52,040 nt of DNA from Lachnoclostridium sp. (GCA_023665475.1 JAMPEB010000020.1:1-52040); one strand, 5' to 3'. Shown: positions 1 to 8,474, counted from the stretch's first letter. Numbers and translations are program-made. Notes: generated from the sequence alone by a model not told the origin.

Positions 1-351
1 TAAAATCAGGATGAGATAGGGTTAATTTTGTAATTTTATTCTTTGGTGCTGTAAGGACTAAATATAAATTGCGCAGAAGCGGTGTATTATGCTATACTTA
101 TTTTATAAGAGTAAAAAGAGCGGTACAGAACGGACGAAAAAATAGGAGAGGGGGAATGCGAGGGGCATTCATAGGGTCTTGAATAAAAGGAAGTTTGAGA
201 AATACCAAAGTTAGTCGCACTTAGAAAAGCAATCGTAACATGGAGGAAAAGATTGAAAATTAAAAATTTTCAATCTCGGAATTTGTGACGCCGTGCGTCC
301 CAAAGTTCCTGCTGATTAAAATGCCGCTTGCGCGGCGGAATGAGAGGAAAG
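1..351 (+). promoter_or_regulatory. Hairpin-rich leader of the hydrogenase operon
   Basis: No gene is visible in these 351 bases. A plausible sigma-A promoter has TTGCGC near 70 and TATACT near 94 with an 18-nt spacer. Downstream there are three successive hairpins. The first is a perfect 11-bp stem at 251-275 with loop AAA. The second is an imperfect stem at 278-309. The third is the 14-nt hairpin GCCGC-TTGC-GCGGC at 323-336, directly followed by the ribosome-binding segment GGAATGAGAGGAAAG. A segment around 222-246 resembles parts of the folE and TIGR04086 leaders. The hairpins are read directly; any regulatory function is inference. Confidence 0.5.
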
Positions 352-2184
352 ATGAGCAGATTAAGCATTCATACAAAAAACAAGGCGCAGATTACCATGG
401 AGTCCTTGTATTCCGATCTGGAGAGACGGATTGCGGCAAGCCCGCCGGGGCTGTGTTCCGTTGATTTGGTATGTTCCTTTGTAAAGATGTGTCTGGCGCA
501 GTCCTGCGGCAAATGCGTTCCTTGCCGAGTAGGTCTTGACCAGATTGTAAGGCTTTTGGAGGATGTTCTGAACGGAAAAGCAGACATGGAAACTCTGGAT
601 GTTATCAAATTGACGGCGGAAAGCATTTATCAGTCTGCGGACTGTGCCATTGGTTTTGAAGCGGCAGGAATGGTGCTTCGGTGTCTGGAGGGCTGCAGTG
701 AGGATTTCATATCCCATGTCAGAGCCCATCACTGTACCTGTAACAGCAGTCAGCCGGTTCCCTGCGCAACGCTCTGTCCCGCAGGCGTGGATGTACCGGG
801 TTATATCGCATTGGTGGCGGAGAAGCGGTATGCGGATGCCGTGCGTTTGATCCGCAAGGACAATCCCCTGCCTGTGACCTGTGCCCTGATTTGTGAGCAT
901 CCCTGTGAAAACAGATGTAAGCGCACCATGATTGACGCTCCGGTGAACATCAGGGGATTAAAGAGGGTAGCGGTGGATATGGCGGGAGATGTGCCGATTC
1001 CCGAATGTGCGCCCCAGACAGGTAAGCGTGTGGCGGTAATCGGCGGCGGTCCCGGAGGCTTAAGCGCTGCTTATTACCTTTCCCTGATGGGACATAAGGT
1101 AGTGATTTACGAGCAGAGGAAGCAGTTGGGAGGGATGCTGCGCTATGGAATCCCCAATTACCGTCTTCCCAGAAAGCGTCTGGATGCGGAGATTAATGCC
1201 ATTCTTTCCGCAGGCATTGAAGTAAAGACGCAAATCAGCGTAGGAGAAGACATCTCCATTACGGATTTGAAAAAAGATTATGATGCTCTTTACATAGCAA
1301 TCGGCGCCCACACGGACAAAAAAATCGGTTTGGAGGGCGAGGATGCCGAAGGAGTGATTTCTGCGGTTGAGATGCTCAGAAGCATCGGCGACGGTGTGAT
1401 GCCTGATTATTCCGGTAAGAAGGTAGTGGTCATCGGCGGCGGAAATGTGGCAATGGATGTGGCGCGTTCCTCTGTAAGACTGGGAGCCGAGAAGGTAAGT
1501 ATTGTATATAGAAGGCGTAAAGCGGATATGACCGCCCTCAGGGAAGAGGTGGACGGAGCCGAGGCGGAGGGCTGTGAAGTTGTGGAATTAAAAGCTCCCG
1601 TGCGGATTGAAACGGATGAAAACAATCATGTGAAGGCGCTGGTGGTACAGCCCCAGATGATCAGCAGTGTTTCCCACGGAAGACCTTCTCCCAAGAATGC
1701 CGATCTGCCGGAGGAGAAAATCGAATGCGATTTGATTCTGGTAGCCATCGGACAGGGAATCGTGTCAAAGCCTTTTGAAGAATTCGGCATCAGCGTGAAG
1801 AGAGGCGCTATTGATGCGTTGAACAGCAGTGAAATCATGAATCTGCCGGGTATTTTTGCGGGAGGCGATTGCGTGACAGGACCTGCCACCGTTATCAGAG
1901 CCATTGCCGCAGGAAAGGTGGCGGCAGCCAATATTGACGAATATCTGGGCTTCCATCATGAGATTGTCAGCGGAGTTGATATTCCGGAGCCCGCTTATAC
2001 GAATAAAGCTCCCTGCGGCAGAGTGGAGCTTGCCTTTAGGAATTCCGGCGACAGAAAGAAGGATTTTGAGCCCATTGAGTTGTCCATGACTTGCGAGGAG
2101 GCATGTCAGGAGGCCGGAAGATGTTTACGCTGCGATCACTTTGGATACGGTTCATTTAGAGGAGGGCGAAAAGAGAAATGGTAA
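352..2184 (+). CDS. NuoF-type iron-sulfur / GltD-like NAD(P)H-dependent flavoprotein, hydrogenase partner
   Basis: This fused cytoplasmic oxidoreductase probably carries electrons between NAD(P)H and the hydrogenase encoded next. Residues about 35-125 match the C-terminal iron-sulfur region of NuoF/HydB, with SCGKCVPC (Cys52, 55, 58) and Cys98. Residues 130-200 resemble the GltD N-terminal [4Fe-4S] region (Cys138, 142, 177, 181, 185, 189). Two Rossmann motifs follow, GGGPGG near 231 and GGGNVA near 361, for FAD and NAD(P)H. The C-terminus has a further Cys group (CEEACQEAGRCLRC). I chose the ATG at 352 after AGAGGA; TTG 328 and ATG 340 are in-frame alternatives. The stop overlaps the hydA start by 7 nt, which implies translational coupling. 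The NuoF FMN/NADH-binding domain itself is absent. Electron donor (NADH or NADPH) cannot be read from the sequence. Confidence 0.85.
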   Translation: MSRLSIHTKNKAQITMESLYSDLERRIAASPPGLCSVDLVCSFVKMCLAQSCGKCVPCRVGLDQIVRLLEDVLNGKADMETLDVIKLTAESIYQSADCAIGFEAAGMVLRCLEGCSEDFISHVRAHHCTCNSSQPVPCATLCPAGVDVPGYIALVAEKRYADAVRLIRKDNPLPVTCALICEHPCENRCKRTMIDAPVNIRGLKRVAVDMAGDVPIPECAPQTGKRVAVIGGGPGGLSAAYYLSLMGHKVVIYEQRKQLGGMLRYGIPNYRLPRKRLDAEINAILSAGIEVKTQISVGEDISITDLKKDYDALYIAIGAHTDKKIGLEGEDAEGVISAVEMLRSIGDGVMPDYSGKKVVVIGGGNVAMDVARSSVRLGAEKVSIVYRRRKADMTALREEVDGAEAEGCEVVELKAPVRIETDENNHVKALVVQPQMISSVSHGRPSPKNADLPEEKIECDLILVAIGQGIVSKPFEEFGISVKRGAIDALNSSEIMNLPGIFAGGDCVTGPATVIRAIAAGKVAAANIDEYLGFHHEIVSGVDIPEPAYTNKAPCGRVELAFRNSGDRKKDFEPIELSMTCEEACQEAGRCLRCDHFGYGSFRGGRKEKW

Positions 2185-3890
2185 ATTTGTGTATCAATGA
2201 TATCAATATTTCCGTAGAGGAAGGAACTACAATTTTAGAAGCTGCCAAATCCGCCGGAATCAATATCCCCACATTATGCTATCTGAAGGATATCAATGAA
2301 ATCGGCGCCTGCAGGGTATGCGTGGTAGAAGTGGAAGGCATGGACAGATGTGTGACGGCCTGCAACAGCGTAGTGGAAGAGGGCATGCGCGTTCATACTC
2401 ACAGCCATAAGGCAAGACTGGTGCGGAAGACCAATGTGAAACTGATTTTGTCCCAGCATAATTTCCAGTGCGCTACCTGTGTGCGCAGCGGTAATTGCAG
2501 CCTGCAGACCATAGCAAACGATTTGAACATTACCGATATGCCCTATGAGGTGCACCCGGAAGAGACGCCGGTCAACAAAAAATTCCCTCTGGTACGGGAT
2601 TCTTCAAAATGTATTAAATGTATGAGATGCGTACAGGTGTGCGATAAGGTTCAGGGAATGGATATCTGGGATGTGGTAAATACCGGGGCAAGAACCACGG
2701 TCAATGTATGCAACGGTCAAAAGATTGAGGATGTGGATTGTACTCTGTGCGGACAGTGTATCGTAAACTGCCCCGTAGGCGCTCTTCGGGAGAGAGATGA
2801 TGTGGGCCGGGTATTGGATGCGGTGGAAGATCCGGAGAAGATTACCATTGTGCAGATTGCTCCGGCGGTGCGTACCGCATGGGGAGAAGATTTCGGACTT
2901 CCCAGAGAGATTGCGACGCAGGAGAAATTGGTGGGTTGTCTGAGAAAAATAGGATTTGACTATATTTTTGATACCAACTTCTCCGCAGATTTGACCATTA
3001 TGGAGGAAGGCAATGAATTTTTGGGAAGGCTTTCCGAAATCAGGGAGAAAAAGCTTCCCATGTTTACTTCCTGCTGTCCCGGCTGGGTGAATTTCCTGCA
3101 TACCCAATATCCGCAGTATGTGAGCAGGCTGTCCAGCGCGAAGTCTCCCCAGCAGATGTTCGGAGCCATTGCAAAATCTTATTATGCACAGATTCTGGGA
3201 GTGGATCCTTCCAAGCTGTTTGTGGTTTCCCTGATGCCCTGTGTTTCCAAAAAGAGGGAAGTCACCCTCGGGGGCATGGACAGCGCGGGAACGGGACGCG
3301 ATGTGGATGAAGTGCTGACGACAAGGGAAGTGGCAAGGCTTTTGAAAGCATATTATGTGAGACCGGAAAATGTGCCGGAGGATGATTTTGATAAGCCCCT
3401 TGGGGTACATACCGGCGCAGGAGTTATTTTCGGCGCAACGGGCGGCGTGATGGAAGCTGCGCTCAGAACGGCATATTTTGTGGTGACCGGCAAGAATCCG
3501 GATCCCGATTTCTTCCGCTATGTACGGGGAACGGACGGTATCAGGGAAGCCACCGTGGATATGAACGGAAATGAGATTAAGATTGCCGTAGTAAGCGGTC
3601 TTGTGAACGCAAGGAAGCTTATGGAAAGGATTGACAAGGGCGAGGCGGTCTATGACTTTGTTGAGGTCATGGCATGTCCCGGCGGTTGTGTAAACGGCGG
3701 CGGTCAGCCGATTCATGACGGCGGCGCGGATGTGCCGGCGAGAACGGGAGTCCTCTATGACTTGGACCAGAAGAATCCCTTGCGGTTCTCCCATGAAAAC
3801 CCTGAGATTGTGGAATGCTATAAGAGTTTTCTGGAAAAACCCCTGTCCCACAAAGCCCATGAACTACTTCATGTAGAGTATGGACAATAA
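2178..3890 (+). CDS. hydA: [FeFe] hydrogenase, group A catalytic subunit
   Basis: Makes or oxidises H2 in the cytoplasm. The 570 residues show the full modular layout: a [2Fe-2S] ferredoxin domain (Cys34, 45, 48, 62), a His-Cys [4Fe-4S] site (His94, Cys98, 101, 107), a two-cluster ferredoxin domain (Cys145-155 and Cys188-198), then the H-cluster domain. All three H-cluster signatures are intact: TSCCPGW (297-303), MPCVSKKRE (353-361) and MACPGGCVNGGGQP (498-511), so the enzyme should be active rather than sensory. It overlaps the upstream flavoprotein by 7 nt. HydE, HydF and HydG maturases are not in this window. The GltD-like partner fits the hydrogenase subgroup described as glutamate-synthase-linked (A2); that assignment is inference from gene context. 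Confidence 0.95.
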   Translation: MVNLCINDINISVEEGTTILEAAKSAGINIPTLCYLKDINEIGACRVCVVEVEGMDRCVTACNSVVEEGMRVHTHSHKARLVRKTNVKLILSQHNFQCATCVRSGNCSLQTIANDLNITDMPYEVHPEETPVNKKFPLVRDSSKCIKCMRCVQVCDKVQGMDIWDVVNTGARTTVNVCNGQKIEDVDCTLCGQCIVNCPVGALRERDDVGRVLDAVEDPEKITIVQIAPAVRTAWGEDFGLPREIATQEKLVGCLRKIGFDYIFDTNFSADLTIMEEGNEFLGRLSEIREKKLPMFTSCCPGWVNFLHTQYPQYVSRLSSAKSPQQMFGAIAKSYYAQILGVDPSKLFVVSLMPCVSKKREVTLGGMDSAGTGRDVDEVLTTREVARLLKAYYVRPENVPEDDFDKPLGVHTGAGVIFGATGGVMEAALRTAYFVVTGKNPDPDFFRYVRGTDGIREATVDMNGNEIKIAVVSGLVNARKLMERIDKGEAVYDFVEVMACPGGCVNGGGQPIHDGGADVPARTGVLYDLDQKNPLRFSHENPEIVECYKSFLEKPLSHKAHELLHVEYGQ

Positions 3891-3898
3891 GACCTGCA

Positions 3899-3938
3899 GG
3901 CTGCCGTAGGAATACCGATACGGCAGCCTTTTCTTTTT
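3899..3938 (+). terminator. Rho-independent terminator after hydA
   Basis: A perfect 10-bp stem GGCTGCCGTA/TACGGCAGCC with a 10-nt loop is followed by TTTTCTTTTT. It begins 8 nt after the hydA stop, so it closes the hydrogenase operon. Confidence 0.9.
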
Positions 3939-3953
3939 GCGGGGTGAAAAATC

Positions 3954-3981
3954 TTGACAAATCGGGTGGCAATGATAGAAT
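3954..3981 (+). promoter_or_regulatory. Sigma-A promoter for the GT2 gene
   Basis: TTGACA at 3954-3959 and TAGAAT at 3976-3981 are separated by 16 nt. It lies just past the hydA terminator and about 40 nt before the glycosyltransferase start. Confidence 0.7.
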
Positions 3982-4022
3982 GAAAAGTACAAATAATAGG
4001 GAAACCGGACAGGAGAAAATGG

Positions 4023-4937
4023 ATGATCAGCTTTGTGATACCCTGCTATAATTCGGAGAAGACCATTGAAAAAGTGGTGGACGAGATTAAAGATACCATA
4101 AAGGATGAGGCGTTTGAGATTATTTTGGTAAACGACGCATCGCCGGACAATACCTTTGAGGTCATCCGTAAACTATGTAACGATAATAAGAATATGGTGG
4201 GAGTGAATCTGAGCGAAAATTTCGGTCAGCATGCGGCGCTGATGGCAGGATTTCATCAAGTGAGCGGTGATATTATTGTGTGTTTAGACGATGACGGTCA
4301 GACACCGGCAAATGAAGCCCTTAAGCTTATTGACGCAGTGAAACAGGGACATGATGTGGCATATGCCCATTATGAGAATAAAAAGCATTCCGGTTTCAGG
4401 AATTTTGGCAGTAAAATCAATGATCTGATGGCGGTAGTTTTGTTGGACAAGCCCAAGAAACTGCAGATTTCCAGTTATTTTGCGGCAAAGCGCTTTATCG
4501 TTGAGGAAATGAAGAAATATGAAAATCCCTATCCCTATGTAATGGGACTGGTGCTCAGGACTACAAAGGATATTATTAATATTGAGGTTACTCATAGAGA
4601 ACGGGAAGTGGGACAGTCAGGATATACTTTCAGTAAGCTTGTGAAGCTGTGGATGAACGGATTCACGGCATTCAGTGTGAAACCCCTGCGTATTGCCACC
4701 GCCTGCGGTTTCTTTTCGGCAGTGGCGGGTTTTATCTACGGCATTGTCACCATCGTGCGCAAGCTGCTGGGACTCAATTATGTCATGGGCTTCAGCGCCT
4801 TGATGGCGGCGCTCTTGTTTATAGGGGGACTGAATCTGATTATGCTGGGCCTGATAGGGGAGTATATCGGAAGAATTTATATTTCCCTGAATAAGTCGCC
4901 TCAGTTTGTTGTGAGGGAAATCATACGGGCAGAGTAA
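4023..4937 (+). CDS. GT2 family polyprenyl-phosphate glycosyltransferase (ArnC/GtrB-like)
   Basis: Likely transfers a sugar from a nucleotide donor to undecaprenyl phosphate at the inner face of the membrane. The N-terminal half is a GT-A fold: nucleotide-binding start SFVIPCYNSE, VNDASPDN near residue 38, and the metal-binding CLDDDGQTP near 88. The C-terminal part has two hydrophobic segments (about 225-247 and 260-285), as in GtrB, DPMS and ArnC proteins, followed by GEYIGRIY, typical of this group. Length (304 aa) is normal. The SD is GGACAGGAGAAA. It is monocistronic, with its own promoter and a convergent neighbour. The sugar and final acceptor cannot be predicted because no flippase or polymerase gene is adjacent. 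Confidence 0.88.
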   Translation: MISFVIPCYNSEKTIEKVVDEIKDTIKDEAFEIILVNDASPDNTFEVIRKLCNDNKNMVGVNLSENFGQHAALMAGFHQVSGDIIVCLDDDGQTPANEALKLIDAVKQGHDVAYAHYENKKHSGFRNFGSKINDLMAVVLLDKPKKLQISSYFAAKRFIVEEMKKYENPYPYVMGLVLRTTKDIINIEVTHREREVGQSGYTFSKLVKLWMNGFTAFSVKPLRIATACGFFSAVAGFIYGIVTIVRKLLGLNYVMGFSALMAALLFIGGLNLIMLGLIGEYIGRIYISLNKSPQFVVREIIRAE

Positions 4938-4957
4938 AAGGCGCATCCGATTGGGGA

Positions 4958-5134
4958 TTACTCCGGCTTTTTGTGGCACTGCCCGTTTAAGGCACAGTTC
5001 GCACAGCCACAGCCGCAGGAGGACTTGCCTTTTTTCTTATCCTTTATCATTTTGACGATAATAAGGGATACGATTGCTATGAGCAGGGCGCTGACGATAA
5101 TGTTCCCCGCATTTGAAGTAAGCCAAGATAACAT
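4958..5134 (-). CDS. FeoB-associated Cys-rich membrane protein
   Basis: A 58-residue protein starting MLSWLTSNAGNIIVSALLIA. It has one N-terminal transmembrane helix (about 8-28), a Lys-rich stretch (KDKKKGK), and a Cys-rich tail with SCGCGCANCALNGQC. This is the layout of the FeoB_associated family, small proteins usually found beside ferrous-iron transporter genes. The start follows AGAAAGGAAATAACAC. FeoA and FeoB are not in this window, so this is a detached copy. Upstream there is a near-consensus promoter with a palindrome over the expected transcription start, which suggests control by a metal-responsive repressor. The family match is strong; the role of the Cys tail in iron handling is inference. 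Confidence 0.85.
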   Translation of the reverse strand: MLSWLTSNAGNIIVSALLIAIVSLIIVKMIKDKKKGKSSCGCGCANCALNGQCHKKPE

Positions 5135-5201
5135 GTGTTATTTCCTTTCTGTTATGTTTATTATGAAATAGTAGTAAGCGAAAGTTAATTAAGGGCATAG
5201 A

Positions 5202-5255
5202 GTTAGCGTTCGCTAACTATAATGTTATTATAATAACAGGAAGCCGGTCAGTCAA
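5202..5255 (-). promoter_or_regulatory. Promoter with palindromic operator for the FeoB-associated gene
   Basis: On the minus strand TTGACT (5250-5255) and TATAAT (5227-5232) are separated by exactly 17 nt. Nine bases downstream of the -10 lies a perfect inverted repeat GTTAGCG-AA-CGCTAAC (5202-5217), covering the expected start point. This is a classic repressor position. The sequence resembles DtxR/MntR-type half sites (TTAG...CTAA); which regulator binds is inference from the iron-related target gene. Confidence 0.75.
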
Positions 5256-5297
5256 GTGTTTTTTGTGGAAATCATGAAAAAGGGATGCGGATAAATA

Positions 5298-5326
5298 TTG
5301 ACAGTTTCAGGGAAAAAATATATCAT
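5298..5326 (+). promoter_or_regulatory. Promoter for hisS-aspS
   Basis: TTGACA (5298-5303), 17-nt spacer, TATCAT (5321-5326), about 47 nt before the hisS start. I saw no T-box-like leader between this promoter and hisS; the 5' UTR is too short for one. Confidence 0.75.
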
Positions 5327-5372
5327 GTAAGAAGTAAATCGGTATCATTAAAAAGTAGAAACGAGGGATAGT

Positions 5373-6647
5373 ATGGCGCTGAGTAAGAAGCCCACAAAGG
5401 GTATGAAGGATATTTTGCCGGAAGAAATGAGAATCAGGGATTATGTAATCGGCGTGATTAAGGAGACTTACGGTAAATTCGGCTTTACCTCCATTGAGAC
5501 TCCCTGTGTGGAAAACATTGCAAATTTAAGCAGCAGGCAGGGCGGAGAGAATGAGAAGCTGATTTTTAAGATATTAAAGAGAGGGGACAAGCTGAATGTG
5601 GCGGAAGCCCTTTCGGAAGAAGATGTGGTGGACAGTGGCCTGCGTTATGATTTAACGGTGCCTCTGGTACGGTTTTATTCCAATCATGCGGCAGAGCTCC
5701 CCACTCCCTTCAAGGCGTTGCAGATGGGTAATGTGTGGCGTGCGGATAATCCCCAGAGGGGAAGATACCGCCAATTTATGCAGTGTGACATAGATATCTT
5801 GGGCGAGGCTTCCAATCTGGCTGAGATTGAACTGATTCTCGCCACCACCACAACCTTGACCAAGTTGGGATTTTCGGGTTTTCAGATTCGGTTAAATGAC
5901 AGGCGTATTTTAAAGGGAATGGCAGCTTACGCAGGGTTTGCGGAATCGGACTATGACAGTGTGTTTATTACTTTGGATAAGATGGACAAGATTGGCTTGG
6001 AAGGAGTGAAGTCCGAGCTTTTGGCGGGCGGCTTTGGCAAGGAGCAGTGCGACAAATATCTGGAACTGTTTAGTGAGGTGGAGAAGGCAGACAATGGAAT
6101 TTCTTATCTGACGGAGGAGCTTTCCGGGTATCTGGACAGCGGGGTGATGGCATCCTTTGCGGAAATTATGGAAAGTGTGAGCGCCACCAAAGAGAACAGC
6201 TTCGAGTTAGTGTTTGACCCTACGCTGGTGAGAGGGATGTCCTATTATACCGGAACGATTTTTGAGATTGCAATGCCGGAATTCGGCGGAAGCTGCGGAG
6301 GCGGAGGGCGTTATGATGAGATGGTAGGGCGCTTTACCGGAAATAATGTTCCGGCATGCGGTTTTTCCATCGGTTTTGAGCGCATTGTGCTGTTGTTGAT
6401 GGAAAGGGGATTTCAAATTCCCGAAAGCCCCAGAAGGATTGCCTATTTGATAGAAAAAGGCGTTGCAGGGGAAGAATTGTGCAGGGTTATCGCCAAAGCG
6501 CAGGAAGCCCGAAAAGACGGCAGTCAGGTGTTGGTGGTGCGCATGAATAAAAATAAGAAATTCCAGAAGGAGCAGCTTTTAAAGGAAGGTTATGAGAGCT
6601 TTGAGGAGTTTTACAGGGAGCCGCTTAAGAACGGGAAAGAAGAATAA
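5373..6647 (+). CDS. hisS: Histidine--tRNA ligase
   Basis: Charges tRNA-His in the cytoplasm. Class II motifs are present: the N-terminal KGMKDILPEE, motif 2 with RADNPQRGRYRQFMQCDID, the HisRS-specific LVRGMSYYTGTIFE and GGGGRYDEM, and motif 3 GFSIGFERIVLLL. The segment around residues 50-70 (SSRQGGENEKLIFKILKRG) is unlike the usual bacterial HisRS and resembles the variant I associate with Bacteroidetes and eukaryotic-type enzymes. The C-terminal anticodon-binding region after motif 3 is short, about 75 residues, and Lys/Glu-rich at its end. SD is ACGAGGGATAGT. It is followed after 21 nt by aspS, an operon order common in Firmicutes. Confidence 0.95.
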   Translation: MALSKKPTKGMKDILPEEMRIRDYVIGVIKETYGKFGFTSIETPCVENIANLSSRQGGENEKLIFKILKRGDKLNVAEALSEEDVVDSGLRYDLTVPLVRFYSNHAAELPTPFKALQMGNVWRADNPQRGRYRQFMQCDIDILGEASNLAEIELILATTTTLTKLGFSGFQIRLNDRRILKGMAAYAGFAESDYDSVFITLDKMDKIGLEGVKSELLAGGFGKEQCDKYLELFSEVEKADNGISYLTEELSGYLDSGVMASFAEIMESVSATKENSFELVFDPTLVRGMSYYTGTIFEIAMPEFGGSCGGGGRYDEMVGRFTGNNVPACGFSIGFERIVLLLMERGFQIPESPRRIAYLIEKGVAGEELCRVIAKAQEARKDGSQVLVVRMNKNKKFQKEQLLKEGYESFEEFYREPLKNGKEE

Positions 6648-6668
6648 CAGAATCGAGGGTTTGGGAAA

Positions 6669-8474
6669 ATGGCAGAGTCAATGAAGGGTTTAAAGAGAAC
6701 ACACCGCTGCGGGGAGTTATCCTCCGCGAATATCGGAGAGACCGTCACGGTGATGGGCTGGGTGCAGAAGCAGAGAAACAAGGGCGGCATTATTTTTGTG
6801 GATTTGCGGGACCGGGCAGGCATTTTGCAGATTATTTTTGAGGAGAGCGACTGTGGGACGGAAAATTTTGAAAAGGCTGCCAGACTGAGAAGCGAATTTG
6901 TGGCGGCAGTCGTAGGTAAAGTGGAGAAGCGTGAGGCGGCGGCAAATGAAAACCTGGCAACGGGAGAAATCGAGGTCCGCGCTACACAGGTGCGTATCCT
7001 GTCCGAGGCGGAGACCCCTCCCTTCCCTGTGGAAGCGGATTCCAAGACCAAGGAAGAGCTTCGGTTGAAATATCGTTATCTGGATTTGCGCAGGCCGGAT
7101 TTGCAGAAGAATTTAATGCTGAGGAGCGCGATTACTACATCCATCAGGGCTTTTATGAGCGGCGAGGGCTTTTTGGAGATGGAGACTCCCATTTTAACAA
7201 AATCCACACCGGAGGGCGCAAGGGATTATCTGGTGCCCAGCCGCGTGCATCCGGGGACTTTTTATGCGCTGCCCCAATCCCCTCAGTTGTTTAAGCAGCT
7301 TTTAATGTGTTCCGGTTATGACCGTTACTTTCAACTGGCAAAATGTTTCCGGGACGAGGATTTGAGAGCGGACAGGCAGCCGGAATTTACCCAGATGGAT
7401 ATGGAAATGTCCTTTGTGGATGTGGACGATGTGATTGACATGACGGAGCGTATGGTACAAAAGGTCTGCAGGGAAGCGGTGGGGCTGGAGGTGAAGCTTC
7501 CCATGCCCCGCATGACATGGAAGGAAGCCATGGACCGTTTTGGCTCGGATAAACCGGACACCCGCTTTGGAATGGAGCTTACCGATGTATCCGAAACCGT
7601 GGCGGACTGCGGATTTGCGGTATTTACTTCGGCTTTGGAGACAGGCGGCAGCGTAAGGGGAATCAATGTCAAAGGGCAGGCGGAAATGCCCCGGAAGAAA
7701 ATCGACGCCCTGATTGAATTTGCCAAGGGCTACGGGGCAAAAGGATTGGCTTATTTATCCGTACAGCCGGACGGTTCCTATAAATCTTCTTTTGCGAAGT
7801 TTATGACGGAAGAGAAATTAAAGGCACTGGTGGAGGTTATGAAGGGGGAGCCGGGAGATTTACTGTTTTTCGCGGCGGATAAATTGAAAATTGTATGGTC
7901 GGTTTTGGGGGCGCTGCGCTGTGAATTGGCAAAGCAGCTTCAACTGATTGATAATTCCGCGTTCCACTTTTTGTGGATAACCGAGTTTCCTCTGCTTGAG
8001 TGGAGCGAGGAGGAGGACCGTTTTGTGGCAATGCACCATCCTTTTACCATGCTGATGGAGGAGGATTTGGATCTGCTTGATACAAAACCCGGAGAAGTGC
8101 GCGCCAAGGCATATGATATTGTGTTAAACGGTATTGAGCTGGGCGGCGGCAGTGTGAGAATTTTCCAGAATGACATACAGGAGAAGATGTTTGAGGTGCT
8201 GGGCTTTACAAGGGAGCAGGCGTATGAGCGCTTTGGATTTCTGTTAAATGCCTTTAAGTATGGTGTTCCGCCCCATGCAGGACTGGCAATCGGATTGGAC
8301 CGTTTTGTGATGCTGCTTGCCGGAGCCGACAATATTCGTGAGGTGATTGCGTTCCCCAAGGTAAAGGATGCCTCCTGTCTGATGACGGATGCGCCAAATG
8401 TGGTGGACGGGATTCAACTGGAAGAGCTGGGTATCCGGATTGCCCGGACGGAGGAAGAAAAAGAAGCAGAATAA
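6669..8474 (+). CDS. aspS: Aspartate--tRNA ligase (bacterial type)
   Basis: Attaches Asp to tRNA-Asp. The 601 residues contain an N-terminal OB-fold anticodon domain (GWVQKQRNKGGIIFVDLRD), class II motif 1, motif 2 FRDEDLRADRQPEFTQMDME, the bacterial GAD insertion domain (about 285-415) and motif 3 GLAIGLDRFVMLLAGADNIR. The length fits the bacterial family. Whether it is discriminating or also charges tRNA-Asn cannot be told without the rest of the genome. It sits 21 nt after hisS and is followed closely by the phosphopantetheinyl transferase, so the three may share a transcript. Confidence 0.96.
   Translation: MAESMKGLKRTHRCGELSSANIGETVTVMGWVQKQRNKGGIIFVDLRDRAGILQIIFEESDCGTENFEKAARLRSEFVAAVVGKVEKREAAANENLATGEIEVRATQVRILSEAETPPFPVEADSKTKEELRLKYRYLDLRRPDLQKNLMLRSAITTSIRAFMSGEGFLEMETPILTKSTPEGARDYLVPSRVHPGTFYALPQSPQLFKQLLMCSGYDRYFQLAKCFRDEDLRADRQPEFTQMDMEMSFVDVDDVIDMTERMVQKVCREAVGLEVKLPMPRMTWKEAMDRFGSDKPDTRFGMELTDVSETVADCGFAVFTSALETGGSVRGINVKGQAEMPRKKIDALIEFAKGYGAKGLAYLSVQPDGSYKSSFAKFMTEEKLKALVEVMKGEPGDLLFFAADKLKIVWSVLGALRCELAKQLQLIDNSAFHFLWITEFPLLEWSEEEDRFVAMHHPFTMLMEEDLDLLDTKPGEVRAKAYDIVLNGIELGGGSVRIFQNDIQEKMFEVLGFTREQAYERFGFLLNAFKYGVPPHAGLAIGLDRFVMLLAGADNIREVIAFPKVKDASCLMTDAPNVVDGIQLEELGIRIARTEEEKEAE

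Noticed and set aside
2604..3860. Long minus-strand open frame opposite hydA
   Set aside because: It lies wholly within hydA, is rich in His/Cys/Ile from reverse codons and has no recognisable domain.
4971..5171. Plus-strand small frame over the FeoB-associated gene
   Set aside because: The minus strand encodes a recognisable Cys-rich peptide with SD and promoter; the plus frame has neither.
5327..5372. T-box leader for hisS
   Set aside because: The promoter-to-start distance is only about 46 nt, too short for a T-box.
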